This document shows positions 1-11,657 of a DNA stretch of 64,000 nt, in pieces. Position 1 is the stretch's first letter, and every line of letters begins with the position of its first letter. Made by a program: the position numbers and the translations under genes. This stretch comes from Bombyx mori (Eukaryota; Arthropoda; Insecta; Lepidoptera; Bombycidae), in the NCBI RefSeq assembly GCF_030269925.1, contig NC_085120.1, positions 9,203,501 to 9,267,500 on the forward strand. The letters run 5' to 3'. The notes under the pieces were generated by a model. The model was not told the origin of the DNA, ran no database searches, and saw nothing but the letters and a program-made list of their open reading frames with translations.

Positions 1-103
1 CTTATATGTCAAGGTGGGTGGCGCATTTACGTTGTAGATATCTATGGGCTCCAGTAACCAGCTGGGCTGTGAGCTCGTCCACCCAACTAAGTAATAAAAA
101 TAA
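1..103 (+). repeat. Bm1 SINE, 3' part, cut by window edge
   Basis: The 3' half of a Bm1 element: the block around 'tctatgggctccagtaacca' is followed by 'gggctgtgagctcgtccacc' and an A-rich tail. The window starts inside the element. The piece and its downstream flank (to about 210) resemble 35940-36135. Confidence 0.9.
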
Positions 104-207
104 AAATAAAAAAACATGAAGATAAATTAACAAAATAAATAATAATTAAAAAAAAGTAAGCTATTCATTTGTACAACAGTTGAATTGGGCTTTGCTAATA
201 CTGTTTA

Positions 208-273
208 AGAGTTGAAGGGTAGCCGTTGTAACTATACTTGAGACCTTAGAACTTATATCTCAAGGTGGGTGGG
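208..273 (+). repeat. Bm1 SINE internal fragment
   Basis: It holds the Bm1 middle block (gccgttgtaactatacttga through 'ctcaaggtgggtggggcatt') and stops abruptly where a tRNA-like SINE head begins in the opposite orientation. No Bm1 5' or 3' end is present. Confidence 0.8.
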
Positions 274-280
274 GCATTTA

Positions 281-356
281 CTGCGGGATTCGAACACCGG
301 TACATCGCTAGATACGAATGCACCGGACGTCTTATCCTTTAGGCCACGACGACTTC
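281..356 (-). repeat. tRNA-like SINE head
   Basis: On the minus strand it carries a pol III A box (TGGCCTAAAGG, 336-346) and a B box (TGTTCGAATCC, 286-296). The acceptor stem does not pair, so it is a SINE head and not a tRNA gene. The same head occurs at 21311 (+) and 34755-34836 (-). Confidence 0.7.
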
Positions 357-453
357 AAAGTCGTAAAACTAGTTTTAATTACTGTTGATCTGTTGATACT
401 GATTGACTAATGACTACAATGTCATCGAGAACGTGAAAAACGTATGTACTCAC

Positions 454-653
454 AGGACATAACATATGACTCCGACGGACCACATGTCAGTGCCGTAACC
501 GATCTGATCGAAGTTGACCACCTCGGGGGCAACGAACTCCGGGGTCCCGAACAACACTTGCAGCTTCTTCTCCGGGTCATAGAATCTGGCGAGACCAAAG
601 TCTATAATCTTGATACGGTTACCGGTCTTCGTTAGGCAGAGAATGTTTTCGGG
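454..653 (-). CDS. MLCK-family kinase, exon with DFG and APE motifs
   Basis: This exon encodes 66 complete codons of a Ser/Thr kinase: PENIL (end of the catalytic loop), IDFGLAR (metal-binding DFG), the activation segment FGTPEFVAPEV and the helix F start DMWSVGVICYV. It follows a tttgcag acceptor (654-656) in phase 0 and ends with CT before a GTGAGT donor (453-448). The residue pattern matches the myosin light chain kinase family better than twitchin or titin kinases. MLCK phosphorylates the regulatory light chain of myosin II and is usually Ca2+/calmodulin-controlled; the calmodulin-binding tail would lie left of the window. Whether it is the orthologue of fly Strn-Mlck or of sqa cannot be settled from the kinase domain alone. 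Confidence 0.93.
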
Positions 654-716
654 CTGCAAAAGAAAATGATCGATTTTTTTATAAATTTTTTAAATACGTT
701 TCTTCTTCTTCTTTTT

Positions 717-918
717 CTTACCTAAGCTGATAGCCTTGAGAAGCTATATCAGCGAACCTTAATTAGTAATACCTGCTCACGGGGCTCAAACCTGACGACG
801 TTGCTAACACGAACCCTAGTAAAAGCCCTGCTTCGTAGAATCTATCACCAGATCGGAAACGCGACCCACTGAGAAGATCCGGCGAGAAACTCAGTGGGCT
901 GTGTCTGAGGGTTGAATT
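717..918 (-). mobile_element. 5'-truncated jockey-clade LINE 3' end (BMC1-like)
   Basis: Read on the minus strand it contains the family hallmark 'cccactgagtttctcgccgg', the paired 'gccttgagaagctat' hairpin region and the 'cagcttaggta' end. Only the 3' UTR remains. It lies in the 1.55-kb intron between the kinase exons at 454-653 and 2208-2349. Confidence 0.85.
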
Positions 919-1029
919 TACGATAAACCGCTAAATTAACGTGTTTAATTATAGTCATGATGATTAATCCTATTTGGTAAAGTAAAAGCTTCTTATTCGC
1001 GCTTCCTTCATTCGCGTTTTCATTAAATT

Positions 1030-1224
1030 AAGATGGGTGGACGAGCTCACAGCCCACCTGGTGTTAAGTGGTTACTGGAGCCCATAGACATCTACGACGT
1101 AAATGCGCCACCCACCTTGAGATATAAGTTCTAAGGTCTCAAGTATAGTTACAACGGCTGCCCCACCCTTCAAACCGAAACGCATTACTGCTTCACGGCA
1201 GAAATAGGCAGACTGGAACGTTGC
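1030..1224 (-). repeat. Bm1 SINE, nearly complete
   Basis: Minus-strand Bm1 running from the 3' tail side ('gatgggtggacgagctcaca') to the 5' block, where it is cut near 'gaaataggcagactgg'. About 30 bp of the usual 5' end is missing. Confidence 0.9.
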
Positions 1225-2145
1225 TTCCTTTTTTTAGTTTTGACAGCGAAGGAAGTTTAACGCGTTCGCAGCGTTACTAGCAAACAGAAACGTCAATCAA
1301 ACCGACACTAGGGATGTACCTATGTCGTTTCGCAGATTTTCCGACATTTTGATTTACGAGTTGGAATCGAATCAAAACGCTCGTTTTACAACATTTGAAC
1401 GTTATCATTACCAACAACGTGAACGTATTGTAGAATTCAATTTTACACCGAGCCAATAAATTGTTTACGAGATTGTGCTTCAGAAAAAATGTTAACACGA
1501 CCACCCTCTGAAAATGTAATTCTCGATATTCAGTTGTTTTATTCGTAAGACGTATAACTTATTGAAACGAATGAGATGACGGTTGAGAATAAAGTACTTT
1601 ATTTCTTGGTAATTGACTATGGTACACTACTAGTACATATTGTGACCACTAGATGCCGCTAGTATAAATTAAACTTATTATTTTGATATTAATAAATAAA
1701 CATATTTTAACAAAACTCAGGGCCCTGAAACTGCGATACTATAAGACACATATTTTTTTTTATGGAAACTAGCGACATCTTGTAGCGAATGCCCCTAAAC
1801 TTTAATTTTGTAGTAATCGGAACTAGTGGAAGCGAAACAGCGAACGGATCACCTGAAGCGAAGCGGAAGAAGTGAATTAAGAATTTTAAAGTGTTCTGTG
1901 AGTATTCTAAGTGTTAATACAGTGTTAAATTTTGTATTTCGATGGAATTTTTATTTATACCAAACCCCGGCGCGTAACAATTGTTGGAGTTGATAGATAT
2001 AGAAACCCCTTAACAAAAAAAAAGTAAACATAGATATAGACAGTGACAGTAAGTGTCTTGACTAGTGAAGAAATATCTGTCGATTCGTTAAGTAAAACAA
2101 AATAACAAAACTGTGATTTCGATTAAAAACCCATATATAGATAAG
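1225..2145. other. Intron sequence without recognised genes
   Basis: AT-rich sequence. No splice-flanked coding block or known repeat was recognised. A small purine-rich stretch near 1825-1890 has no supported function. Confidence 0.6.
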
Positions 2146-2195
2146 ACGTGACTTAAAGCTCTTAGTTACCAGGTTATAAAATCACTTAAACAAAA
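2146..2195 (+). repeat. 3' tail fragment of an unnamed retroposon
   Basis: About 50 bp ('gacttaaagctcttagttac' region, then an A-rich run) match the 3' ends of the elements at 49170-49559 and 50194-50564. It looks like a severely 5'-truncated copy. It ends 13 bp from the kinase exon at 2208, next to the splice donor. Confidence 0.55.
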
Positions 2196-2207
2196 AAAAT
2201 CGTCTAC

Positions 2208-2349
2208 CTTCAGATCCAGGTGGAGTATATTCTGGCGGTGAACGAACTCGATGCCCTCGCAGATCTGTCGCATGAACACAGTACAGGCGCGCTCTGTCAG
2301 AACGAAATCTTCGTCGATGACTCTTTCGAACAGCTCGCCTCCCGTTATT
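2208..2349 (-). CDS. MLCK-family kinase, exon with catalytic-loop HLDLK
   Basis: 142 nt encode 47 residues that start ITGGELFERVIDED (hinge and helix D) and end in HLDLK, the MLCK-type variant of the HRD catalytic loop; the loop's Asn is in the next exon. The acceptor is tttttatag (to 2350). The first base completes a Leu codon left as CT by the previous exon. The donor is GTAGAC at 2207-2202, a weaker site than its neighbours. The phase into the 454-653 exon is 0, giving HLDLK|PEN. The intron on the 5' side is 13.2 kb. The longer minus-strand ORF (2166-2426) reads into intron on both sides and is not real beyond these borders. Confidence 0.93.
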
Positions 2350-2469
2350 CTATAAAAATTAAAATCAATTTCAGTTCTAAAGTGATTCTTTTCTTCGTTA
2401 AGCAACACCAAATTCGTATTTAACAAAACAAAATAAAAGATTTTGTTCTTATTTCAATAATATCAGGTA

Positions 2470-2788
2470 CTAGCGGCCCGCTCCGGCTCCGCTCGGGTCT
2501 TTAACAAAAATTTCGACGATAAGTCGTAGTACATTATTTTATTCTATCATGAATAGTTTTCGCAGGGCACACGATGTATAGAATATTTTAGGTAATTTCT
2601 TTACACCTTGGGTTATTGGAGTTTTAGGGAACCATATTTTTTTTCAAAAAAAGTTATAGCCTATGTCACTCGGGAGTAGTGTAGCTTCCAAACAGTGAAA
2701 GAATTTTTCAAATCGGTTCAGTAGTTTCGGAGCCTATTCAATACAAACAAACAAACAACTCTTTCCTCTTTATAATATTAAGTATATA
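2470..2788 (-). mobile_element. Non-autonomous Helitron-like element, family C
   Basis: On the minus strand it starts near 'cttaatattataaagagg', passes the block equivalent to 'ggaccgatttgaaaaattct', and ends '...gggccgCTAG'. The CTAG end fits a Helitron 3' terminus. Related copies lie at 19211, 38704 and 56813. Confidence 0.6.
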
Positions 2789-2825
2789 TTAACAGTATAT
2801 TAACTTGAGGTTAAATGCTTAACTT

Positions 2826-3050
2826 GAGGTTTAAACAACATTTCGTTTAGTACGCGACATTTATCTTTGTATTTAAAAGTGTGTTTAATTTGGTATTCTA
2901 ATAGCATCAACAGTTCGATATTTTTAATTGAACTTCCATTAAGTTTACTTAATTCAAATACCTGAAGATGTTTTTTTTGTTATGATATTTTTTCCAAATT
3001 TTAAACCTTAAATCGCTCTCCTGTGAAGTTGCAAAAATGTCTCTTAAACC
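2826..3050 (+). repeat. Unnamed dispersed repeat (family E)
   Basis: Shares the blocks 'agcatcaacagttcgatatt' and 'ctcctgtgaagttgcaaaaa' with 18632-18868, 24660-24815 and the interrupted copy at 47071-47640. No termini or coding potential were recognised. Confidence 0.6.
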
Positions 3051-4159
3051 AAATACTTTAAACCGAACCTTTCACCCCTCGATATTCAATTTATTGTAAA
3101 TACAGAAACTGAACATACATACAAATGTGACGCTTATATTATGGTCACGTACGTAATTAACTCTCATCTGTATTAATGTTTAATCTCATAGCCAATAATA
3201 ATGCCTTCTAAACCACTAGGAGAACTTATATTTAGAGAAAGCAAATGGATAAGCCCGCAATGAATTTAAAGTCATTCCGTCTCTCATCGAAGCCACATTC
3301 CAATAAGACAGTTGGCGCCAGACAGGATTATCACACGCATAATATTCTCAAGCCGAGAATCCATTAGCACGAAGGGTTCGAACTTTAAAACCATTACAAG
3401 ATAACCGCAGTAGCGTTAGACAAAAAACATTTCCGTAAACTAAGTCCGCCGGTACCGAATGGTTGCCAAAAGAACCGTGGCTGATCAAAGTGATGACATC
3501 GGAGGATGGCGGGGCTTGGTGCCGAAATAGAACGATAAGAAGCTTTAGGGTTGCCAATTAATTTTACGAAATTTTACCGCGGTTTTCCAATTGGTGGCGT
3601 TCTAATTGAGTTCGAGTAAGATTCGAGTTCTAAACTTGACCGCGTCACTGGTAGTTGCGCTGACTGTACTTAACATAGCGTACATACCGTACCAATCGGT
3701 TCGATTATAATTCGGTAGGAATAAATATTTGTAAACGATATTCGGCATTCGTTGTTTGGATGTACTAGTCGCTTACGTTTTGAAGATGTATCTGAAGATA
3801 GTGCCAAACACGACCAGTTTAATTGAAGGTCTAGCTAGCATTACTTTGTCTGACAAAACCTTATACATTCGTGTCTAGTTAAAGACGATCTAAAATTAAG
3901 ATTCTTTCATTTGTTTACTATCCAGAAAGAGGTCAGGGCCGAACATCAGCTTCAACGCAAATGCCTCTCGTATTTAAACAGGCTATAGATTCAGAAAGCG
4001 CGTTAGATGTTCTTTGTCTATTTCGAGATTATAAACATTATTGTGACACTTCCAAGGAATTTATGTGATTCGGTGCCAAAATATGGACAGGAAAGTGTCG
4101 CTTGTTTGTTGTCGTGTGACGTCTGATTAGTAACAGACAATATTGTTATCACTACATAG
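3051..4159. other. Intron sequence without recognised features
   Basis: No coding block, repeat family member or structured RNA was recognised. The short ORF in 3348-3557 has no recognisable motif. Confidence 0.55.
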
Positions 4160-4320
4160 TATACAACAAAGTCGCTTTCTCTGTCCCTATATCCCTATGT
4201 ATGCTTAAATCTTTAAAACTACGCAACGGAATTTGATGCGGTTGTTTTTAATAGATAGAGTGATTGAAGAGGAAGGTTTTTATGTATAATAACATCCATT
4301 AAATAGTGGAGAAATACTAG
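4160..4320 (+). mobile_element. Helitron-like fragment
   Basis: Contains 'aaatctttaaaactacgcaa' and 'ccattaaatagtggagaaat', both also present in inverted orientation at 38704-38895, and ends in CTAG at 4317-4320. The part next to the 3' terminus seen in the other copy is deleted here. Confidence 0.5.
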
Positions 4321-5287
4321 TTGTTATACAAATCTCTAATTTAATAGATCAGGCCACGTGCAGTGCCCAACAAATACTGCACATCGTCCTGTCGAAAGAG
4401 ACAATCGGCTAATCTTGGCTTTGTAGAGCGTTATCTCTGTCGTAGTCCAGTATCTATTGGGACTTTTAATAATAATAGTGATACTATTGAACGTCTTTTC
4501 GATGTTGGTACAAGTTTGGCGATACGATAGCTTCGATTTTATGAATTTTTCCATAGATATTATTACTCGGCATATATAAGTAAGAACTCAAAGACGATCA
4601 GAATTAATTGAACGTGGCCTAGAGAATGAGATGGTAGATCGTGGATACGCACTGATCCATCCAGGAGGCTGGAAAACCATCCGATTATGAATATAATTTT
4701 ATAAATATTTTATTGCATTCCGTATAGGTTTTACCTCAAAACTTCCCTCAAACCTCAAATATTCCCGTTCATTCGTTTACATAATAATCGTTTATTAATT
4801 AGGTTTATTTAATAAGTAGAATTAGTAAATTTCCATTGTTTTTCGTTTTTGCGACGTTTTGATTACTTTAAAGTTTTCGTGGTCCCGGACGCAGGGCGAT
4901 AGTGGCGCGAATACCAAACGAGAGATAAAACCGTACTATTACGGTTAATTTAATTAAATTAAATAACATATAACTGATGTTGTGACAGCCCTGTTTAGAT
5001 CGAGAGCAACAAGGTCGATGTCAACGTTACATTCAGGCCACTTTACAACGTCATGTAGGTAGCGGCTCCGCGCTTTCACTGAAATGCTTTTAGTAGACCA
5101 GCGAGTGTTGTTTCGAAAGATATCGTGGAATGTTTGTGAAATAATACGACAATGTGAAAAACAAATTAAGATTTACGTTACGATACGTATAGTTTCAGTC
5201 AAATGACGTTCTTGCGAAATATGGATTTTAGGTGTTGGTATTTTAAATCGATGATATTTTTCTTTACTACTTTCAATAGCATTTTTT
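4321..5287. other. Intron sequence without recognised features
   Basis: AT-rich sequence with no recognised gene or repeat. Confidence 0.5.
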
Positions 5288-5543
5288 TACTACCTATGCT
5301 GATAGCCTTGAGAGGCTATTTCAGCTTCTCCTTGACGTGACGGTGAGCTCACGGGGCTCAAACCGCGAGTGTTGCTAACACTGCCTCTAGCAAGAGCAGT
5401 GCTTCGCAGAATCCACCACCGGATCAGAAACGCGACCCACTGAGAAGATCCGGCGAGAAACTCAGTGGGCTGTGTCTATGGGTTAATTCACTCGTCGAGC
5501 CCTTCGTCGTACGCGACGGGTTCGACGAGGACGGTGACCGGAA
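5288..5543 (-). mobile_element. 5'-truncated jockey-clade LINE 3' end (BMC1-like)
   Basis: Minus-strand copy with the 'cccactgagtttctcgccgg' block and 'cagcataggtagta' end. It extends into the Arg-rich end of ORF2, seen as 'gacgggttcgacgaggacgg' on the plus strand. Confidence 0.85.
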
Positions 5544-5960
5544 CAATAGCAAATACATAAGCAGGAATACGGCAATTGTGGCCCGTATTGTTCGTCTGGG
5601 AGATTGCTAGTTCAGGATTGTATACTACCTTACTAATTAAATTCGGTATGTATCATTGAAGACAGGAGAATGAATCTATGTGTGCTCGTATTTAGTTGTT
5701 GGATAAGGTTAAGTCGTTGCCTGTCGACAAAGATGTTCTTCGAATATTATTTCGTAAAGGACCAGTGTGGGGTTCGGCAAGAAAGCATTCCAGGGCGAGT
5801 TCGTGCGTGACTTAACGAAGTCATCACGTCATCACGTCATACGCCACGAAATCATTATTTCTGGAATACTTAGCAATGGTTTTATTCGAAATTCATATGT
5901 GAGTAATGCGAAGCGTACGTCACGGTTGACAGTATTTTAGCAATCAGATAATTAACAGAA
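5544..5960. other. Intron sequence without recognised features
   Basis: Nothing recognised apart from the short direct repeat 'atcacgtcatcacgtcat' near 5821. Confidence 0.5.
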
Positions 5961-6330
5961 CTAGAGGTCGCGCAGTAGTCGAAATTCGACTATAATTACA
6001 TAATTGGAATTGTAAGTTTGTACACTATAAAAAATATTAATAAAGACAAATAATATTTAATTTATTCTCAATTTGACAACAGACGTCAAGAACAAAAGTT
6101 TGACAATAAATAGTATGCATGCGTGTGCGCGTCAAATACATGGTATGTAGTGTGTGTAATGTTTTCTTTATTGATTTAATGTATCTTTTATGCATTATTT
6201 TAAAAAAATATTAGCATTGTGCACTTCTTCTCTATATTCTCTATAAGTGTGGAAAATTTCATACTCCTCCGTCCGCGCAATTTTCGTAAAAAGGTATACA
6301 AAGTTTTTGCTTCACGTATTAATATATAGA
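5961..6330 (-). mobile_element. Non-autonomous Helitron, family A
   Basis: Minus-strand element beginning TCTATATATTAATACGTGAA and ending '...cgcgacctCTAG' with T next to it. A palindrome (agtcgaaattcgact) sits about 15 bp before the 3' end. A TC start, CTAG end and subterminal hairpin are Helitron hallmarks. No ORF. Confidence 0.8.
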
Positions 6331-7061
6331 TAGGCGGCCGCAACATTTATGAGGGCTAATTAAAAAAAAATTAGACATTCGACACACAAACGTCATGACC
6401 AGGATTTAATGAAAGGGCATCCGGATATTTCTATTTTGACCAAGGTTGTACAGTGATATATCGCTTCGTTGTTTTGGTAAGTTTTTTCAGTGAATCTCGT
6501 GGGCGTTGTTATTTTTGGCAACATAGTAACTTTTTTAAAAAGCCGCGAGGGAAACGTCTTTTCGGAGCCATTGGTATTAGCGGTCATTGTTTAAGTGACA
6601 GTAACCACCCGAAGACCGGACGTCTCATATATCATAATTGTCAAAAAAGAAATTGATGATTTGGTCTTGAATAGCTACGGCATTTTTGTGACTAAAATGT
6701 ACTAACGAATTATTTACGAAAATTCGCCATATATCTAAATACATACTTAAAATAATGCACCCACAAAACAGTATGACATCAATAAATTACATGCTCTGAA
6801 ATAGTAGAGAAAATATAATTCTTAAAATGTATTTAAATCTTAAGGTGCCAGAGATTATGATCGAATTCCGCATTCACTAATAAAACTACTAAATGTTATT
6901 TGGTTGAATATGTTCGCACGGTATAAAAATCCTTTCTATTTTGCACTGAAACAACATTTCGGTTCGAGGATCTAATGTGATCCTAATCATCCTTAAATAA
7001 CTTAAACAACTTCACCTCTATATCTCTTAAATTGATTTGCAAACTACATAACCTGAGAAAA
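6331..7061. other. Intron sequence without recognised features
   Basis: Short ORFs on both strands (6393-6656) show no recognisable motif. No known repeat was recognised. Confidence 0.5.
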
Positions 7062-7284
7062 TTACTAATGGTAGGACCTCTTGTGATTCCGAACGGGTAG
7101 GTACCACCACCCCGCCTATTTCTGCCGTAAAGCAGTAATGCGTTTCGGTTTGAAGGTTGGGTTAGCCGTTGTAAGTATACTTTAGAACTTATATCTCAAA
7201 GTGAGTGGCGCATTTACGTTGTAGATGTCTATGGGCTCCAGTAACCACAGGGGAGCTGTGAGCTCGTCCACCTATCTAAGCAAT
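7062..7284 (+). repeat. Bm1 SINE
   Basis: Near full-length Bm1 body from the 'ggtaggacctcttgtga' 5' block to 'gagctcgtccacctatctaa' and its A-rich tail. Together with 7290-7553 it forms one copy of a duplication whose other copy is 15072-15583. Confidence 0.92.
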
Positions 7285-7289
7285 ATAAA

Positions 7290-7553
7290 AAAATAATTCA
7301 CTTCCTCATTACCGCGATTAATGATTCGCGTTCTATAGTTTTCGAAATTGTAAGATGGCGTCTTAGCTTTAGGTAGCGCGATGGCGTGGCCTAAGTAATG
7401 GCGGCGGTTTTGTCTCAAAATATACATCAAAGTTTTTTTCCGTTAATTTGGAAAGTTCATGAGTAATTCCTTTGTTTGTTTACTCCGAATATCCTCGTGC
7501 TAGGTTTACGTCACGTCACGTTCCCATCTTTTATTTATACATTTTGAAACGAT
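7290..7553 (+). repeat. Segmental duplication, copy 1
   Basis: Nearly identical to 15320-15583; shared blocks include 'aagatggcgtcttagcttta' and 'atatcctcgtgctaggttta'. The copies diverge after the 'tatacatttt' motif. The other copy abuts the kinase exon at 15598, so this one probably derives from intron sequence there. Confidence 0.8.
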
Positions 7554-9689
7554 TGAATGAATTCACGGACGTTTGGACGTTTCTGTAGTATTTGTTTTTT
7601 TTTAACCGTGCAGTGACGTCATAATAACGATATTTTAGCGCGATTTTCTTCTAAATTTAATTTTGTTCCAAGAATTTGTGACATCCGTGGCTTGTGACGT
7701 CCTTAAAAAGCTTATTGACCTAAATAGTTTTTAGTTAATAGCTGCGAATTAGTGATGATATAAAACATGATTTCGTTTTTAATTTATAATTATTAACAAG
7801 AACATTAGTTCGCAGTTTATAAAATAATTACTGATAAATCTATTTGAGTGTATATTTGTATTTGCTAGTCAGCCACGTGTGGTCGCATATCGGCCTTGGT
7901 TTAAAAACATTGATTGTTGGGATACCAGCGCACAGCTGTTTAAAATAAGTGAAACTAAAAACCCACAGCCAAATTGTTGCTTTCCTTGCAAAAAACTGAT
8001 AAAACTCAGATGTTTGGTTAACTGTCTGTAACACTTTCCCGGTAGACAATTATTTAGTGAACTGAGACGGTACTTTCTCTTGGGCATGTGTCAACGAATT
8101 TTTTTTTTGTTTTTGTTGTGTATTTGCTAAACGGATACGTTCGCCAGTTCACAGATACGTGGCAACAGAAAGCTGTCTAGGCCCCCTAAATATTTCACTT
8201 TATATCGTAATACTGCACGAAATTATTGTTTCAATTTGGATGTTGAAATATCATGCAGTCCGTGATTTCGAATTTCGCCTTTGTGTTAGGTTATGACGCG
8301 AAAAAGACCGCGAAAGAAATTCGATTTTCGAACTGAGTTTGCAACACAAAACAGCCTGGGTTTTTGAATTTAGCCACTGCATGCCGATAGTTCGAGAATA
8401 AAAACCTTAAAATAAATTCTTAAAATTAAATTTTTCATAGTTTTGTCATTACGAGTACTCGATGCATGCAGCCACCCACTGCGCAATGACGCATAATGAA
8501 TAGAAGCGTCAAAGTCAAGTGCTCCCCTAAATGGCGACGCGTAACGTATGATATAAAATGAGTCGTGGCGTCAGGCATCGTCGGGCGTCAGTTATTACGG
8601 CGCATAGTTGGCACGACGCCAGCTGACCGGTCTCTAGGTACGTTCGTACACCCATTAACGATCACCTTACGATATTGTTTACAAGTTACGATTTGTCCTA
8701 TATGTTTTTTTTCTAAATGTAAATGCTATTCTGTATGCGGGTGTCAAGGTTACAGTGTTGAAGCGTTTTAGGTTAATGATTTGTTACGTAATAAATGTCT
8801 CAGAGTTAAAGTATTACTAATACGTATTAGATTTTGAAGATTGTTTGTTTGCCAACATAATTTTGGCTGTCACTTTATTTGTATGGTTTCCTACACTATT
8901 CAATGATCCATATTCATTAGGAAATATTTTCTGTGAAGACGAACTAAGAATATGTGATATATCTTCATCCTTTCCAAATTCTATATAGATTCAATTAATT
9001 CCGATCACAAGTTGAAGCGAGAACTATTTCCAAGTGAATGAACTAATAACTATTTAATTCGCTAATTCAGGTTATTGCATTAGGCAGAACATAAATAGTG
9101 GAATGGGTGTTTTTAGTGCTTGTAATATTTTATAATGCTTTTATAGTACTATTATACAAAAAAACTACGAAAATGTTTTGAGTTTGGTTAAAAGTTTAAA
9201 GGGTAAATGCTGTTGTTGAAAATTTCAATTATAGGTAGAGAACATTTGGTGTAGCACGCATCCACGAAGCCATCATGCGCTTTGTTCTGCAAGGTAATAT
9301 TATAGTCTTTATTCCAATTCTATAGAAACTCGAACTCGGATATAATAATATAATTAAAATTAGAACTGTAAAATAACTAGAACCATAAGTAAGTAGCCAG
9401 TAACATTAGATCAGTAAAAAATGGCGTTTGGCAGTTATCAGTCATTTTATTATAAGTAAGTAAGCAAGTTAAAAAAGGTATTTATTTGAAGTCGTGTTAA
9501 GGGACAATTACCATAGAATGTTTTTTTTTAATCCTAGACTAGAATACGAAGAAGGTAAGCATTTCTTTTACTATCATTGAACTTGAAAATGCAATGCATG
9601 ATTTGAAATTAAATAACATAAAAATGTTTATGATGGGTACTTTTGTGGTTTTGATTTGCGAAGAATGGCTAGCAAGACGTAGATGAGTA
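7554..9689. other. Intron sequence, no gene recognised
   Basis: No splice-flanked coding block. A possible promoter is noted separately at 8552-8640. ORFs at 7840-8087 lack motifs. Confidence 0.5.
8552..8640 (+). promoter_or_regulatory. Possible TATA/initiator promoter with short first exon
   Basis: TATAAAA at 8552-8558 is followed by an arthropod-type initiator TCAGT (8588-8592) in a locally CpG-rich stretch, and then by TAG|GTACGT, a plausible splice donor, at about 8636-8640. The TATA to initiator spacing (about 38 bp) is longer than usual, and nothing downstream was recognised as coding. It could serve an antisense or nested transcript, or be chance. Confidence 0.2.
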
Positions 9690-9771
9690 GAGCTGAAGAT
9701 CAGACTGAGTGGTGTAAATTGGGAGAGATGTTCAGCAGTGGAAGACTGAGGACTGACGATGATGGTGAGTA
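9690..9771 (+). pseudogene. Possible LINE reverse transcriptase C-terminal relic
   Basis: One frame reads AEDQTEWCKLGEMFSSGRLR followed by acidic residues and a stop, like the extreme C-terminus of RTE-type reverse transcriptases. An in-frame stop sits just upstream. Too short for certainty. Confidence 0.3.
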
Positions 9772-10140
9772 GTTTTGTCAACTATTCGAGTTCAGTACGA
9801 GTCAGTATCCATCCATCGAGTTTTTAGCTCAGTAGTATAATGCGCGCCTATCAAAAGATTTATTTCAAGTTTGGTATTGCACACTTGACAGATTTCTGTT
9901 TTTCTAGAAGTCATATATTGTTAGTAATGAGAAATACCTTCACAAATGCTTCGGTTGTAAGTAATGGATAGATATAGCTGATTCATGGTTTAAGATTCTA
10001 TAAATATTATTTATAGGCCACTGCTTACGAATAAAATCAATTAATCAATCAATAAACCATATTTTATACATTTATATATTATACATATATAAATATGTCT
10101 GTGAAATATGGCACTTTTTTTTAAGTTAATGCTTTTTTTT

Positions 10141-10341
10141 TTCCTACGTAAGCTGATAGCCTTGAGAGGTTATATCCGCGGAACCTAAACTAGTAGGTGA
10201 CCTCACGGGGCTCAAACCTGACGACGTTGCTAACACGTACCCTAGCAAGAGCCGTGCTTCGCAGAATCTACCACCGGATCGGAAACGCGACCCACTGAGA
10301 AGATCCGGCGAGAAACTCAGTGGGCTGTGTCTGAGGGTAAT
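10141..10341 (-). mobile_element. 5'-truncated jockey-clade LINE 3' end (BMC1-like)
   Basis: Minus-strand 3' UTR with the 'cccactgagtttctcgccgg' block and the 'cagcttacgtagg' end. No coding part remains. Confidence 0.85.
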
Positions 10342-11231
10342 TTAATGCATAGTACGGACGAAGGTATGAACGGACTTTAGTTTATAAAAACAAAACAAGC
10401 TATATCCTTCTCAATTAAGTATAGTCAATTAAAACTGCGAACAATATTTAAAAGCAAACGTGTCATATTTAAATGATAAATTTAAAACAAGAAATTTGTT
10501 TAAAAACATATTGCATCTTAACATAGCGAAATGATGCAACCGACGAAACATTTATTTATTTTTTAACATGTCTCCAGTCGTGCCAACGTAAAAATATTCT
10601 TTAACGTTTTTTAGGGTTACAAGATCGTAAATTGAAAATAACTTCGAAAAAATAAATCACTATTTATTTCTCAAACGAATAATTTGTATAAATGATAATA
10701 TCGGGGATATATTTATTAGTCTCTGTAATTAATTTTGTTGATTGAGTTCCAAATCTTGCGGCTATCCAGAACCGAAGGTATTTATCATTATTAGGTTGGT
10801 TTTTTTTTAACTACACGGAATTTTCAATTATCTGTATTCTATTGGTAAACATGGTAATTTTCTAGGTTTTCGTAAATGAATACCGCGGGACATTTACATT
10901 GTGAACAAATACGACTGGTTCCTTTTCTAATCGTCAAGGTTCAGAATAATTATGCAAATTAACGTCACGGAATAAAAGTGAAATCTCCGTGTAATTAATG
11001 CGTCAAGGCGTGCTCACATCTGTCGACAAGTCAAGTCTGTCAGCGGTTGCTCTAATTGCGCCTAAATATAACATGAAATTAAGGAAATATACTTAATGTC
11101 TCATTAATAATGATGACAGATTCGGTATCGCGTTGAACATTTTAATTGCGGTGAGAACATTCTGGAACCATCTTATCGTTCCTAAGCATTCGATTCGGCG
11201 AACACTTTACTAACACACTTATTAAATTATA
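10342..11231. other. Intron sequence without recognised features
   Basis: AT-rich; no coding block or known repeat recognised. Confidence 0.5.
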
Positions 11232-11657
11232 CTAGTGGTCCCGCAGTAGTCGAAATTCCACTATCATTAATTGAAATTGTAAGTTTGTACAATATTATGA
11301 TTCTATTTTCAAATACTATTATACTTCTATAGTCACAAATTTCGCCAAGGCTACACTATAGAAAATATTGATAAAGACAAACAATATTTAATCTATTCTC
11401 AATTTGACAACAGAGGTCAAGAACAAAAGTTTGACAATAAATAGTATGCATGCGTGTATGCGTCAAATACATGGTATGTAGTGTGTGTAATGTTTTTTTA
11501 TTGATTTAATGTATTTTAGGCATAATTTAAAAAAATATTAACATACTGCACTCCTTCTCTATATTCTCTTTACGTGTGGGAAATTTCATACCCCTCCGTC
11601 CGCGCAATTTTCGTTAAAAGGGATACAAAGTTTTTCCTTCACGTATTAACATATAGA
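11232..11657 (-). mobile_element. Non-autonomous Helitron, family A
   Basis: Same family as 5961-6330 and more complete (426 bp). The minus strand starts TCTATATGTTAATACGTGAA and ends in CTAG. The subterminal palindrome is slightly damaged (cgaaattcca). Confidence 0.8.

Noticed and set aside
450..659. Treating the minus ORF MQPENIL... as a complete small kinase gene
   Set aside because: It begins inside an acceptor (tttgcag) and ends at a GTGAGT donor, so it is one exon of a larger gene.
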